DNA of 64,000 bases. Origin: an uncultured Candidatus Melainabacteria bacterium. GTDB lineage: Bacteria; Cyanobacteriota; Vampirovibrionia; Gastranaerophilales; Gastranaerophilaceae. Shown here piece by piece: positions 17,020 to 24,722 of this stretch (within the stretch, counting starts at the first letter, position 1; each line of letters begins with the position of its first letter). The notes below the pieces were generated by a model. The model searched no databases and had not been told where the DNA came from. It saw only the letters and a program-made list of their open reading frames with translations. The position numbers and the translations under genes are program-made. The stretch spans positions 1 to 64,000 of the forward strand of contig CANOTP010000004.1 of assembly GCA_947570135.1 (NCBI GenBank), written 5' to 3'.

Positions 17020-17304
17020 ATGGCAGATAACTTTACCTTTAACAGACCCTATAAACCCTTCGGAATGAATGTCCAGGTGCCTGAACGTACAATTCAGCAG
17101 GCAGGACAGACATTAGAAGAACTTGTAAAAGCTCCGACGGCGCCATTATTTGAGTTTTTGGAAGAGAATGAGGGTGTGTTTAACGGTGATGTAGCCTTTG
17201 AGATAAACAAAACGGTTGCTCAAAACTTTACGATTGGTTCTGCGATGAGGATTGAAGATGAAAAAGTAAACGGCCGCAACCCGAGCTTTGATATGCATTT
17301 CTAG
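17020..17304 (+). CDS. Unknown 94-residue protein
   Basis: A small acidic protein without a recognised family: MADNFTFNRPYKPFG at the start, a helical ERTIQQAGQTLEELVK segment and ending NPSFDMHF. AAGAGG precedes ATG at good spacing. It has neither a signal peptide nor a membrane helix. It stands alone just before the GC-rich repeat patch. Reality of the gene rests on the ribosome site and the ordinary codon use. Confidence 0.6.
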   Translation: MADNFTFNRPYKPFGMNVQVPERTIQQAGQTLEELVKAPTAPLFEFLEENEGVFNGDVAFEINKTVAQNFTIGSAMRIEDEKVNGRNPSFDMHF

Positions 17305-17374
17305 CCCGCCGAGCAGAGCCATGAGCAAAGCGAGAGTTGAACACGCGTCGGCAAGACGTTGAGTCTTGACGCAA

Positions 17375-17509
17375 GTGTGAACGGTGGCGTTTAACGCGAG
17401 GTGGAGCCGAGGTCCTCGCCGGACGGGGTACTATGCTATAAATGGTTTTGCAATTTGTAGGGGCATTGTGTAGTTTTTAGTGTGAGCGTTGGCGTTTAAC
17501 GCAAGGCGG
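17375..17509 (+). repeat. Direct repeat pair with GCGTTTAACGC core
   Basis: Two 30-base copies (17375-17404 and 17480-17509) differing at four positions, each containing the small palindrome GCGTTTAACGC. The spacing is 105 bases. Confidence 0.8.
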
Positions 17510-17516
17510 GGGGGGG
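17508..17516 (+). repeat. Poly-G run (9 G), intergenic
   Basis: Nine consecutive G at the right edge of the GC-rich patch, overlapping the second direct repeat. Unlike the three prepilin tracts it does not follow an ATG with a ribosome binding site. Confidence 0.85.
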
Positions 17517-17620
17517 AAATATTATTGGAGGTAGGATTTTTTCTACATTATTCTATCGGCTATTGTAAAAATTTTTAATTTATTTTTTATAATATGTTAT
17601 AGTTAAATGTGGAGGAAATT

Positions 17621-18010
17621 ATGAACAGAAAATCATTAATTACTATTCTTGCAATACTTATATTGCCTGTTTTGGCGTTTTGGGGATTAACTTTTAACAA
17701 ATCCGATTCGATTGTTGCAAAAGCAAGCGGAAAACCTCAAATTATCAAATTTTCATCAACTATGTGTATGGAATGTCAGGAAGTTGAGAAAGTTTTCAAA
17801 GAAGTTTTGCCAAAATACAAAGATAAAGTTGAATATACTTCAATCACAGTGGACAGCCGTGATGATATGAAAAACTCTATGATAAAAAAATATAACGTAA
17901 CTTTGGTTCCGACAATTATTATGTTAAATTCTGACGGAACTCAATATAAAAGGATTGAATCTGCAATTCCTAAAGAACAGTTAGAACAATGTATTCAGGG
18001 GCTTAAATAA
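17621..18010 (+). CDS. Membrane-anchored thioredoxin-like protein
   Basis: A protein of 129 residues with an N-terminal membrane anchor (about residues 6-24) and a thioredoxin fold outside the membrane. The redox motif is CMEC (C-x-x-C) in SSTMCMECQEVEK near residue 50, and the conserved cis-proline is in VTLVPTII. It overlaps the CcdA-like gene by one base (TAATG), so it is probably kept reduced by that protein and passes electrons to envelope disulfides or apocytochromes. GGAGG lies just before the ATG; an upstream in-frame GTG lies at the edge of that site and is not used. Confidence 0.85.
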   Translation: MNRKSLITILAILILPVLAFWGLTFNKSDSIVAKASGKPQIIKFSSTMCMECQEVEKVFKEVLPKYKDKVEYTSITVDSRDDMKNSMIKKYNVTLVPTIIMLNSDGTQYKRIESAIPKEQLEQCIQGLK

Positions 18011-18708
18011 TGGAAAATTTAACACAATTATTTTCAAGTCAAACAAGTATTTTTCTTTTGTTTTGGGCGTCGTTTTTAGGCGGTTTAATTTCATCGATTT
18101 CTCCGTGTTCGTTGTCGATGTTACCGTTGATTATTGGTTATATCGGCGGATTTAGCGAAGAAAAACCTTTAAAAACTTTGGTTCAAATGATTTTCTTTGT
18201 AATCGGTACGGGTATTGTATTTTCCGTAATCGGTGCCATTTGCGCAATTACAGGGAAGATGTTTGTCGGTAACCCTTATTTTGCCTTAATTGTTGCGTCA
18301 ATCATTATGATTATGGCATTAAAAATTCTCGGGGTTATTGAGTTTGAACTGCCTGTGATGGTTAAAGAAATTCCGCAGAATAAAGCAAATAACGAGTTTT
18401 TATATCCGATTTTGTTGGGGGCAGTGTTTGCGCTAATCGGTACACCTTGTTCTACACCGATTTTGGCAAGTATAATGGCGTTTGCGTCGATTTCAGCTAA
18501 AATAAGTCAGGCTATTTTGATGTTATTCCTGTTTTCAATCGGGCAGGGGTTAATCTTTATCGTTGCAGGCTTTATTACTTCGAAAGTTAAGACTAATCCT
18601 AAGTTTTATGAGTTCTCCGAAAAAATTATGAAAGTCAGCGGATTTTTGCTGCTGTTGGTGTCAATATATATTTTTTATAAGATTTTTGGCGCAGTCCTTG
18701 TAAAATAA
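18010..18708 (+). CDS. CcdA/DsbD-type thiol-disulfide membrane transporter
   Basis: A 232-residue protein with six predicted membrane helices. The two active cysteines lie in the family contexts SPCSLSMLPLIIGY (about residue 33) and IGTPCSTPILAS (about residue 142). CcdA proteins carry reducing equivalents from cytoplasmic thioredoxin to periplasmic thioredoxin-like partners. The partner is the gene directly upstream, with which it shares a TAATG overlap. Confidence 0.88.
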   Translation: MENLTQLFSSQTSIFLLFWASFLGGLISSISPCSLSMLPLIIGYIGGFSEEKPLKTLVQMIFFVIGTGIVFSVIGAICAITGKMFVGNPYFALIVASIIMIMALKILGVIEFELPVMVKEIPQNKANNEFLYPILLGAVFALIGTPCSTPILASIMAFASISAKISQAILMLFLFSIGQGLIFIVAGFITSKVKTNPKFYEFSEKIMKVSGFLLLLVSIYIFYKIFGAVLVK

Positions 18709-18765
18709 CCTTGCATATTGTATTATCCTAATAGGGATTAGTACGGATATTAAGGAGTGATATAA

Positions 18766-19230
18766 ATGAAAACTTTTGAAGGTCAGTTAACAACAACGAG
18801 TGATGATAAATTTTGTATAATTATTTCAAGATTTAACGATTTTATCGGCTCAAAATTATTATCGGGAGCAATAGATGAGTTGAGAAGACACGGGGTGTCA
18901 GAAGATAATATTGATGTTGTTAAGGTTCCGGGGGCGTTTGAAATTCCTGTTATTGCTCAAAAGTTTGCTAATACTAAAAAATACAGTGCAATTATCACAC
19001 TTGGAGCTGTTATTAAAGGTTCAACACCGCATTTTGACTATGTATCGGCTGAAGTTTCAAAAGGTGTGGCGCAGGTTAGTCTTCAAACAGGTGTTCCTGT
19101 AATATTTGGCGTATTAACGACTGATAATATCGAACAGGCAATTGAACGTGCAGGCACAAAAGCAGGAAATAAAGGTTCAGATGCGGCAAAAACAGCTATT
19201 GAGATGGCTAATCTTGTTAAGCTGGTTTAA
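18766..19230 (+). CDS. ribH: 6,7-dimethyl-8-ribityllumazine synthase
   Basis: A 154-residue lumazine synthase, condensing 5-amino-6-ribitylaminouracil with dihydroxybutanone phosphate in riboflavin synthesis. The landmarks are [20 protein letters not shown] near residue 47, the ALGAVIKG-type segment [15 protein letters not shown] near 80 and [17 protein letters not shown] near 110. Length is normal. No other rib genes and no FMN riboswitch are next to it. AAGGAG precedes ATG. Confidence 0.95.
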   Translation: MKTFEGQLTTTSDDKFCIIISRFNDFIGSKLLSGAIDELRRHGVSEDNIDVVKVPGAFEIPVIAQKFANTKKYSAIITLGAVIKGSTPHFDYVSAEVSKGVAQVSLQTGVPVIFGVLTTDNIEQAIERAGTKAGNKGSDAAKTAIEMANLVKLV

Positions 19231-19274
19231 AATTTTTTAATCGTTTTTTAGCATAACGGAAAAGGAGCAAAAGT

Positions 19275-20177
19275 ATGACAGAAGTAATTACCGAGTACAG
19301 AAACGAGAATACCAAAGATATTGATTTATTATCGACTATTGACATGATTCGTAAGATGAACGAAGAAGATTTGATAGTTGCAAAGGTTGTCGGGGATGAA
19401 GCTGCCAATATTGCTGCTGCTGTTGATATGATTGCTAAAGCATTTTTAAAGGGCGGAAGACTTTTTTACTTTGGTGCGGGAACTTCGGGAAGATTAGGAG
19501 TTTTGGACGCATCAGAATGCCCTCCGACATTCAGTGTTGAACCATCTATGGTGCAAGGTGTTATCGCCGGCGGGGAATCTGCTTTGTTGACTGCGGTCGA
19601 AGGTGCTGAGGATAATTTCTCGGACGGTAAGCGTGATGCTAAAGTTTTAACTGATAAGGATGTTTGTGTTGTGATTTCTGCAAGCGGAAATCCAAAATAT
19701 TTATTAGGTGTTCTTGAGCAGGCAGATGAAGTCGGAGCGGTTACTATTGCTGTTACATGCAACTCTAAAGGACAAATTGCGCAGGACGCAGGTCATGTAA
19801 TATGTGCGGAAGTCGGTCCTGAGGTTATTGCAGGTTCAAGCCGATTGAAAGCAGGTACCGCGCAAAAAATGATTCTTAATATGTTATCGACAGGTGCTAT
19901 GATTAAAATCGGTAAGACCTACGAAAACTTTATGATTGATTTAAAAGCGGTTAATGAAAAGTTGAAAGACAGAGCTATTCGTATCGTTTCTCAAATCGCA
20001 GAAGTTTCACACAGTGACGCTCTATCGGTTTTATTAAAATGCGATTGGGAAATTAAAACCGCAATTATTATGTTAAAAAATAAGATTGATGCAGAAAATG
20101 CACGGTTGGAATTAAAGAAATTCGGCGGGGTTTTAAGAAAACTTCTTAATAATTCCGAAAAAACAGGAGGAAAATAA
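19275..20177 (+). CDS. murQ: N-acetylmuramic acid 6-phosphate etherase
   Basis: A 300-residue enzyme that cleaves the lactyl ether of MurNAc-6-phosphate to GlcNAc-6-phosphate and lactate in cell-wall recycling or in use of foreign peptidoglycan. The opening TEYRNENTKDIDLLST, the SIS-domain GAGTSGRLGVLDASECPPTF (about residues 62-82) and SSRLKAGTAQKMILNMLST near 200 are diagnostic. With the lytic transglycosylase (26991) and LysM-lysozyme (37092) it points to active wall turnover. AAAGGAG precedes ATG. gpsA follows two bases on. Confidence 0.95.
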   Translation: MTEVITEYRNENTKDIDLLSTIDMIRKMNEEDLIVAKVVGDEAANIAAAVDMIAKAFLKGGRLFYFGAGTSGRLGVLDASECPPTFSVEPSMVQGVIAGGESALLTAVEGAEDNFSDGKRDAKVLTDKDVCVVISASGNPKYLLGVLEQADEVGAVTIAVTCNSKGQIAQDAGHVICAEVGPEVIAGSSRLKAGTAQKMILNMLSTGAMIKIGKTYENFMIDLKAVNEKLKDRAIRIVSQIAEVSHSDALSVLLKCDWEIKTAIIMLKNKIDAENARLELKKFGGVLRKLLNNSEKTGGK

Positions 20178-20179
20178 GT

Positions 20180-21181
20180 ATGAAATTAACGGTATTAGGG
20201 GCAGGTTGCTGGGGGCTTACTTTAGCTTGGCTTTTAACAAATAATTTTGATGATATAACGGTTTGGGGAAGAGCGCAGGATTTATCGGAAGACTTAATCA
20301 AAAATAAACATTGTTCAAAACCCTTAGAAGTTCAATTAGACAGTAAAATCGAGATTACATCTGATTTAGCATCAGCCATAAAAGATGCCGATATAATCCT
20401 GTCTGTTGTTGCAACATCAGGTACCCGTGATGTTTGTGAAAACCTTAAAAAAGCAGGGATTAAATCAGAACAAATTCTTGTTAACGCATCAAAAGGTATT
20501 GAATTGCCGTCATTGATGAGAATGTCTGAGGTTATCAAAGATGTTTTGCCTGAGCAAAAACTTGTAATCCTTTCAGGTCCGACTTTGGCAAAAGAAGTTC
20601 TTCAAGGCAAACCGACAGCGGCATGTGTTGCTTGTGAAGACATTGAAACCGCAGAATTTGTACAAAAAGCCTGCAATGTTCCGAATAAATTCAGATTATA
20701 TACAAACACCGATGTTATCGGGGTCGAGCTTGGCGGAAGCTTGAAAAACGTAATAGCAATCGCTTCAGGTTTTGCGCACACTATGGGTTTAGGCGATAAC
20801 TGCTCAGGAACCTTGTTAACCCGCGGTATGGCAGAAGTTGTTCGTGTAAGTATTCAGCTTGGCGCGAATCCTTCAACACTTTACGGGCTTTCAGGCATGG
20901 GTGATTTGATTGCAACTTGTTCTTCTCCTATGTCAAGAAACTACACTGTCGGTTCTATGCTTGCTAAAGGTAAAAAAATTAATGATATTTTAGCAGAATT
21001 GGGGTCAGTTGCAGAAGGCGTTAAAACCTCAAAAGCAGTATGCGAGTTAGCTAAAAAACTGGGTATAGAAGTTCCCGTATCTGCAGCTATTTATGAAGCT
21101 GTATACACGGATATTACGCCTGAAGAGCTTTTGTCAAAACTTATGAACAGAAAACTTAAAGAAGAAGAAAGATACGTATAA
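20180..21181 (+). CDS. gpsA: Glycerol-3-phosphate dehydrogenase [NAD(P)+]
   Basis: A 333-residue soluble enzyme making sn-glycerol-3-phosphate from dihydroxyacetone phosphate for phospholipids. It has the Rossmann GAGCWGLTLAWLL at residues 7-19, the SKGIE segment near 108, the SGPTLAKEV box near 133, and the catalytic ELGGSLKNVIAIASG (about 185-199) with the downstream GLSGMGDLIATC. The ribosome site AGGAGG falls within the murQ end, so the two are co-translated. Why they are paired is unclear. Confidence 0.95.
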   Translation: MKLTVLGAGCWGLTLAWLLTNNFDDITVWGRAQDLSEDLIKNKHCSKPLEVQLDSKIEITSDLASAIKDADIILSVVATSGTRDVCENLKKAGIKSEQILVNASKGIELPSLMRMSEVIKDVLPEQKLVILSGPTLAKEVLQGKPTAACVACEDIETAEFVQKACNVPNKFRLYTNTDVIGVELGGSLKNVIAIASGFAHTMGLGDNCSGTLLTRGMAEVVRVSIQLGANPSTLYGLSGMGDLIATCSSPMSRNYTVGSMLAKGKKINDILAELGSVAEGVKTSKAVCELAKKLGIEVPVSAAIYEAVYTDITPEELLSKLMNRKLKEEERYV

Positions 21182-21232
21182 TATTATCCCCTCATCCGTT
21201 AATGGAAAGGGGAGATGAGGATTTTTATAAAA

Positions 21233-22159
21233 ATGAAATTTGCTGTAAGATATTTGAAAAATACATTTTATCCGCTGAATGCGCCTGAAAACGTGAAGCT
21301 TGAAGACGGGCAAATGGTTATTGTCAGAACAGAAAAAGGTGAAGAAGCGCTAAAAGTTTTTCTTGTGAATTCCGAAATAGAAAAACTTTGGGAACATTCT
21401 AAGCAAAAATCCGATCCTCTGCCTTTAGTAAGGGTTATGTCACAGCGCGATTTACAGACTCTTGATGATATAAAAAAAGAAGAAGTTGAAGCATTTTTCA
21501 AATGTCAGGCGCTTGTAAAACAGCATAAATTATCTATGAATCTTGTTCAATGCAGGATTACGTTTGATAAACGCAAGATAACTTTTTATTATACTGCACC
21601 TGAAAGGGTAGATTTTAGAGCTTTGTTAAAAGACTTAACACAGACTTTTACAAGAGTAAGAATCGACTTACGTCATATCGGAGTTCGCGATGAAACCTCA
21701 ATATTGGAAGGGGTCGGAATTTGCGGGCAACCGTTCTGCTGTTCAAGTTTTTTAAGAAAATTTGCGACAATAAACGTTAAGCTTGCAAAAGACCAGGGTA
21801 TGCCGATTGCACCGGGGAAAATTTCTGGAACTTGCGGAAGACTTTTGTGCTGTCTGACTTATGAATATTCAAATTACATAGAAGCCGCTAAAGGGATGCC
21901 GCCTGTGGGTTCATCTGTTATGACAACCGAAGGTTTAGGCAAGGTATGCTATCTTCAATTTATGAGCGGAAAAGTAGCTGTTAAAATGGAAGACGGCAAG
22001 ACTAAAGAATTTGATAAAAACGATATTGAAATGGTTGATGCTGATGTTAACGTGGAAATCGATGTTCCTGCGATAAATAATTACGCGGATGAAGACAGCT
22101 CAAATATTGATATTAAACAACTTGAAGATGACAGAAACAGTTCAACAGGTAATATTTAG
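21233..22159 (+). CDS. PSP1-domain (YaaT-like) protein
   Basis: A protein of 308 residues with the PSP1 C-terminal domain. The cysteine-rich core is clear: GICGQPFCCSSFLRKF (about residue 162) and GTCGRLLCCLTYE (about 200). In Bacillus the relative YaaT is part of the YlbF-YmcA-YaaT complex that directs RNase Y. A low-complexity acidic tail follows about residue 270. The ATG at 21233 is preferred to the one at 21215, which would leave no gap after its ribosome site. The role here is not certain. Confidence 0.85.
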   Translation: MKFAVRYLKNTFYPLNAPENVKLEDGQMVIVRTEKGEEALKVFLVNSEIEKLWEHSKQKSDPLPLVRVMSQRDLQTLDDIKKEEVEAFFKCQALVKQHKLSMNLVQCRITFDKRKITFYYTAPERVDFRALLKDLTQTFTRVRIDLRHIGVRDETSILEGVGICGQPFCCSSFLRKFATINVKLAKDQGMPIAPGKISGTCGRLLCCLTYEYSNYIEAAKGMPPVGSSVMTTEGLGKVCYLQFMSGKVAVKMEDGKTKEFDKNDIEMVDADVNVEIDVPAINNYADEDSSNIDIKQLEDDRNSSTGNI

Positions 22160-22203
22160 GGGTAAATTTACATTTTGAATACGGACACGTACTATTTACC
22201 CCT
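22158..22203. terminator. Possible weak terminator hairpin between convergent genes
   Basis: AGGGGTAAAT (22158-22167) and ATTTACCCCT (22194-22203) are ten-base inverted arms around 26 bases. They include the ends of the PSP1 and prepilin C genes. The large loop and absence of a T run make it uncertain. Confidence 0.3.
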
Positions 22204-22938
22204 TAAGAAATCGTGCCAGTAGTCACCTTTACCCTCAGGTCTCTTGTTTTTTAGTGCAAAATACGCACAAGTATGTGCGATAGTTGTTGCTGTTGAACTG
22301 CAATATTTTGCTATTTCAGTATCAGATGTCAGGTTTTTACTAAGATTATGAGCGTCTTTACCCGTATAAGGAATAACCGCATTATCTTCTGTAAAAACAA
22401 ATACAAATCGGTCTACGCCCCACTTATTCGGTTTATTTTTACCGTTAATATCAACACAAATTTTTGGACCATAATCAACATTATAATACGTTGCAACATC
22501 ATCCATTACATAATCTCTTCCGACCATATCCGTAAATACAACCGAACGATCACACGGATAAGAATTAATATATTTATTATTAAGGTTTAAATTTTTTATA
22601 TTATTCTTCTCATCATAAGCTCTTGCGCCGTAACCTGAGTTTTTGCTTACCCCTTTAAAATACGACATAAAAAGTTTTAATGATTGAGTAGAGTCCCATA
22701 TCGTTGAACTCGGGCTATTCCCCGAAATCGAATCTTGATAATCACGAAATGGCATATCTGTTTGAGCATAAAAATTACGAGCAGCCTGATTAAGCTCGGA
22801 ATAAGTTTTCATAAATTGAGATTGAAGCTTTTTACCGCGTAAATGGTTACTTAATATAGGAATAGTAATTGCCGCAACCACCCCGATTATACCAAGTGTT
22901 ATTAAAGTTTCCGCCAAAGTAAATCCGAACTTTTTCAT
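22192..22938 (-). CDS. Type IV prepilin-like / pseudopilin protein (HTH-paired, copy C)
   Basis: A 248-residue prepilin-like protein beginning MKKFGFTLAETLITLGIIG, with cleavage after Gly and Glu5. The shared block is GPKICVDINGKNKPNKWGVD; the C-terminus (CAYFALKNKRPEGKGDYWHD) aligns with those of copies B and 6740. The frame continues upstream to 23151, but the ATG at 22938 follows AGGAGATTTT and gives the normal short leader. It is transcribed away from the XRE gene at 23037 with two direct repeats between them. Confidence 0.9.
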   Translation of the reverse strand: MKKFGFTLAETLITLGIIGVVAAITIPILSNHLRGKKLQSQFMKTYSELNQAARNFYAQTDMPFRDYQDSISGNSPSSTIWDSTQSLKLFMSYFKGVSKNSGYGARAYDEKNNIKNLNLNNKYINSYPCDRSVVFTDMVGRDYVMDDVATYYNVDYGPKICVDINGKNKPNKWGVDRFVFVFTEDNAVIPYTGKDAHNLSKNLTSDTEIAKYCSSTATTIAHTCAYFALKNKRPEGKGDYWHDFLRGK

Positions 22939-22963
22939 AAAATCTCCTATTCTATTCTTAAAT

Positions 22964-22995
22964 ATACCGAATATGTTCAGCATAATACCGAATAT
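22964..22995. promoter_or_regulatory. Direct repeats between prepilin C and its HTH gene
   Basis: ATACCGAATAT occurs exactly twice, at 22964-22974 and 22985-22995, 21 bases apart (two helical turns). It is the likely operator of the XRE protein at 23037. Confidence 0.65.
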
Positions 22996-23036
22996 ATTAT
23001 ATATAATAACAAAAGTCAATATACTAAAATGAATAT

Positions 23037-23252
23037 ATGGATAAACAATATTATTATCAGGAGCTTGCCAAAAATATGCGCATTGAACGTGCAAGGTTAA
23101 ATATTTCGCAATTGAAATTGGCAGAAATGGCAGATGTTTCTTTAGATACAATCAATTTAATCGAACGGGGAGTGGGTAATCCTAAATTATGTACGGTTAT
23201 TGCTATTGCTAAAGCTTTAAATGTTGATTTAAATACATTAATTAAGTTGTAA
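23037..23252 (+). CDS. XRE-family transcriptional regulator (module C)
   Basis: A 71-residue, single-domain Cro/CI-type protein: AKNMRIERARLNISQLKLAE, then MADVSLDTINLIERGVGNP and the last helix TVIAIAKALNVDL. It is nearly all DNA-binding domain. A TATACT box (23020-23025) lies eleven bases before ATG and no Shine-Dalgarno is visible, so the mRNA may be leaderless. It probably binds the ATACCGAATAT pair and controls itself and prepilin C. Confidence 0.85.
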   Translation: MDKQYYYQELAKNMRIERARLNISQLKLAEMADVSLDTINLIERGVGNPKLCTVIAIAKALNVDLNTLIKL

Positions 23253-23329
23253 ATTTTTTCTTTTGATTTAATATATACTTGAGGTTCCTTAAAACTGAAA
23301 CCCCGAAAATAAAAATTATGGAGGAAATT

Positions 23330-23593
23330 ATGAGTGTATTGGAAGCAGGTATGATGTTATGTTTTGGTGCAAGTTGGCCGTTTCAGGTTGTTAAAACATA
23401 TAAAACAAAAGAAGTAAAAGGTAAAAGTATTTTATTTTTGTGGCTTGTTGAAACAGGTTATATTCTCGGGATGCTGCATCATATTTTATATGCTCCGGAT
23501 AAAGTTATTTATTTGTACTTGTTGAATTTTGCTCTTGTTGGTATTGATATGGTCTTATACTACAAGTATAAAAATCGATTTAGTCAAAATTAA
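23330..23593 (+). CDS. SemiSWEET-like PQ-loop sugar transporter
   Basis: An 87-residue protein with three membrane helices and the PQ-loop/SemiSWEET landmarks: CFGASWPFQVVKTYKTKEVKG at residues 10-30 and GKSILFLWLVETGY in the second helix. SemiSWEETs dimerise to make a small sugar uniporter. The start at 23330 follows GGAGG; an upstream extension has no such site. The gene overlaps the convergent HTH gene by 14 bases. Substrate unknown. Confidence 0.8.
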   Translation: MSVLEAGMMLCFGASWPFQVVKTYKTKEVKGKSILFLWLVETGYILGMLHHILYAPDKVIYLYLLNFALVGIDMVLYYKYKNRFSQN

Positions 23594-23792
23594 ACAAGTC
23601 TTTCGGATGAACATTTAATGTATCAGCAAGCAATTTAACTTTTGAAACGGTTAAATCGGTTCTTGCTATCTCAATTAAACTTACCATGGAGCGAGAAATT
23701 CCTTCTGTCGCTAAGTCGTCTTGAGTTAGCCCTTTTTCTTTTCTTATCCGCTTTAAGTTATTTGCAAATTTTTGTAAATAATCCTTGTTCAT
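23580..23792 (-). CDS. XRE-family transcriptional regulator (module D)
   Basis: A 70-residue Cro/CI-type protein: FANNLKRIRKEKGLTQDDLA, ISRSMVSLIEIARTDLTVSK and KLLADTLNVHPKDLF. The start at 23792 (MNKDYL) removes an unlikely hydrophobic extension. It faces the broken prepilin at 23856 across two palindromes (23804-23841). Here the regulator frame is intact although the prepilin has decayed. Confidence 0.85.
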   Translation of the reverse strand: MNKDYLQKFANNLKRIRKEKGLTQDDLATEGISRSMVSLIEIARTDLTVSKVKLLADTLNVHPKDLFNFD

Positions 23793-23803
23793 TTCTAAAT
23801 TGT

Positions 23804-23841
23804 TTGCTACACTAGCAATTAATACAGCTAGTGTCACTAGC
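23804..23841. promoter_or_regulatory. Two palindromic operators between HTH D and the prepilin pseudogene
   Basis: TTGCTACACTAGCAA (23804-23818) and GCTAGTGTCACTAGC (23827-23841) are both perfect inverted repeats around one or three central bases, and ACACTAGC/GCTAGTGT (23809-23834) forms a third, longer pairing. Their starts are 23 bases apart. The right one ends 14 bases before the prepilin ATG and next to its ribosome site, a good place for repression. Confidence 0.7.
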
Positions 23842-23855
23842 AAAAAGGAGGAAGG

Positions 23856-24673
23856 ATGAAAAAACTTGGATTTTCGTTAGCAGAGGGTACTACGCATGTA
23901 ACTTTGCTACCAAGAACCTTGAAATTTGGATTTACACTGGCGGAGCTCCTTATAACCCTCTGAGTTATCGGGATTGTTGCGGCGATGACTATTCCGACAC
24001 TGATAAGTCAATATCAGAATAAAGTTTACTCGGAAAAGTTGACAAATACTTACTCCAAGTTATTAGAAGGTTTTAGGCTAATGATAGAAGAATACGGGCC
24101 TATAGATTCCTGGGGAGTTAATAACGATTGCGTAGAACTAAGAAGTTGATAGCCTCTCGCTTGCCAATGTTTATGAAGGCTTCGCCTTGTCTTTACGGGC
24201 ATTGCTTTTCCGGAATACAGCATAAAACTTATGACGGAAAAAAGAATGTATCTATTGAGGGTAATCAGCTTAGTATGGTTAACGGTGTTACTATGGTTAT
24301 ACAAATAGGAAGCTTTGAAAGGTGTATCCAAAATATGGCGATGACTCAAAAAGGTATAAATGAATATGGAAATCCAAACACTTCTATATTTTACGGAACT
24401 TATCAACACGGATGCGGTGTGATTTATGTTGATTTAAACGGAAAATCAGGACCAAATAAAGCGGATTATGATCTTTTTAAGTTTGAAATTGTAACTGATG
24501 GTATTATCCCTGCAGGAAATAAAAAAGAAGTTGTCTGGACTCAAACGTTTAGCAGTTCGTGTTTGAATGCTGTTTCCGGAGGTACTTGTACTGCATGGTT
24601 TATGGAAAATAAAAATCGTGATTATATGAAATGTAAGGACTTAAGCTGGACAGGTAAGCGTAAATGTAAATAG
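23856..24673 (+). pseudogene. Prepilin-like pseudogene with duplicated GFxLAE leader (HTH-paired, copy D)
   Basis: After AAAGGAGG and ATG at 23856 the frame reads MKKLGFSLAEGTTHVTL, then a second start-like GFTLAELLITL, so the class III signal appears twice, about 20 codons apart. The next codon is TGA where paralogues have glycine (GGA). The frame continues through VAAMTIPTL to a second stop near 24147, and the C-terminal part resumes in another phase (from about 24130), with DLNGKSGPNKADYD and WTGKRKCK at 24673. About 60 bases near 24150-24210 look foreign. It is the paralogue of the wreck at 30696. At least two lesions make it non-functional unless recoded. Confidence 0.8.
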
Positions 24674-24674
24674 T

Positions 24675-24716
24675 AAAAAAGAGGGCGGATTTTGAAAAAT
24701 CCGCCCTCTTTTTTAT
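24675..24716. terminator. Bidirectional terminator between prepilin D and minE
   Basis: Long arms AAAAAAGAGGGCGGATTTT and its near-complement ending CCGCCCTCTTTTTT around a short loop, flanked by A on the left and T on the right. It serves both convergent transcripts. Confidence 0.9.
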
Positions 24717-24722
24717 AATTGT

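Larger units (their letters stand above)
17305..17620. other. GC-rich intergenic patch with repeats and a poly-G run
   Basis: About 210 bases (17305-17516) much richer in G+C than the surroundings and without a convincing gene. It holds a 30-base direct repeat (17375-17404, 17480-17509), a copy of a TCCTCG..GGACGGGG element also found in the poly-G prepilin leader at 49243-49269, and nine consecutive G. The AT-rich remainder (17517-17620) contains TATAATATG and the GGAGG ribosome site of the next gene. Confidence 0.7.

Noticed and set aside
18709-18765. FMN riboswitch before ribH
   Set aside because: The 57-base gap is too short for the roughly 120-base aptamer and shows none of its conserved helices.
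23960-23970. UGA reassigned to an amino acid
   Set aside because: TGA replaces a glycine codon in one prepilin and TGA stops are nearly absent, but all conserved housekeeping genes here are full-length without internal TGA. Reassignment would put TGA in many of them. The prepilin is also out of phase later, so it is a pseudogene.
24128-24673. Independent 181-residue gene
   Set aside because: Its C-terminal two thirds is the displaced end of the prepilin starting at 23856, and its TTG start lies inside that gene without a ribosome site.
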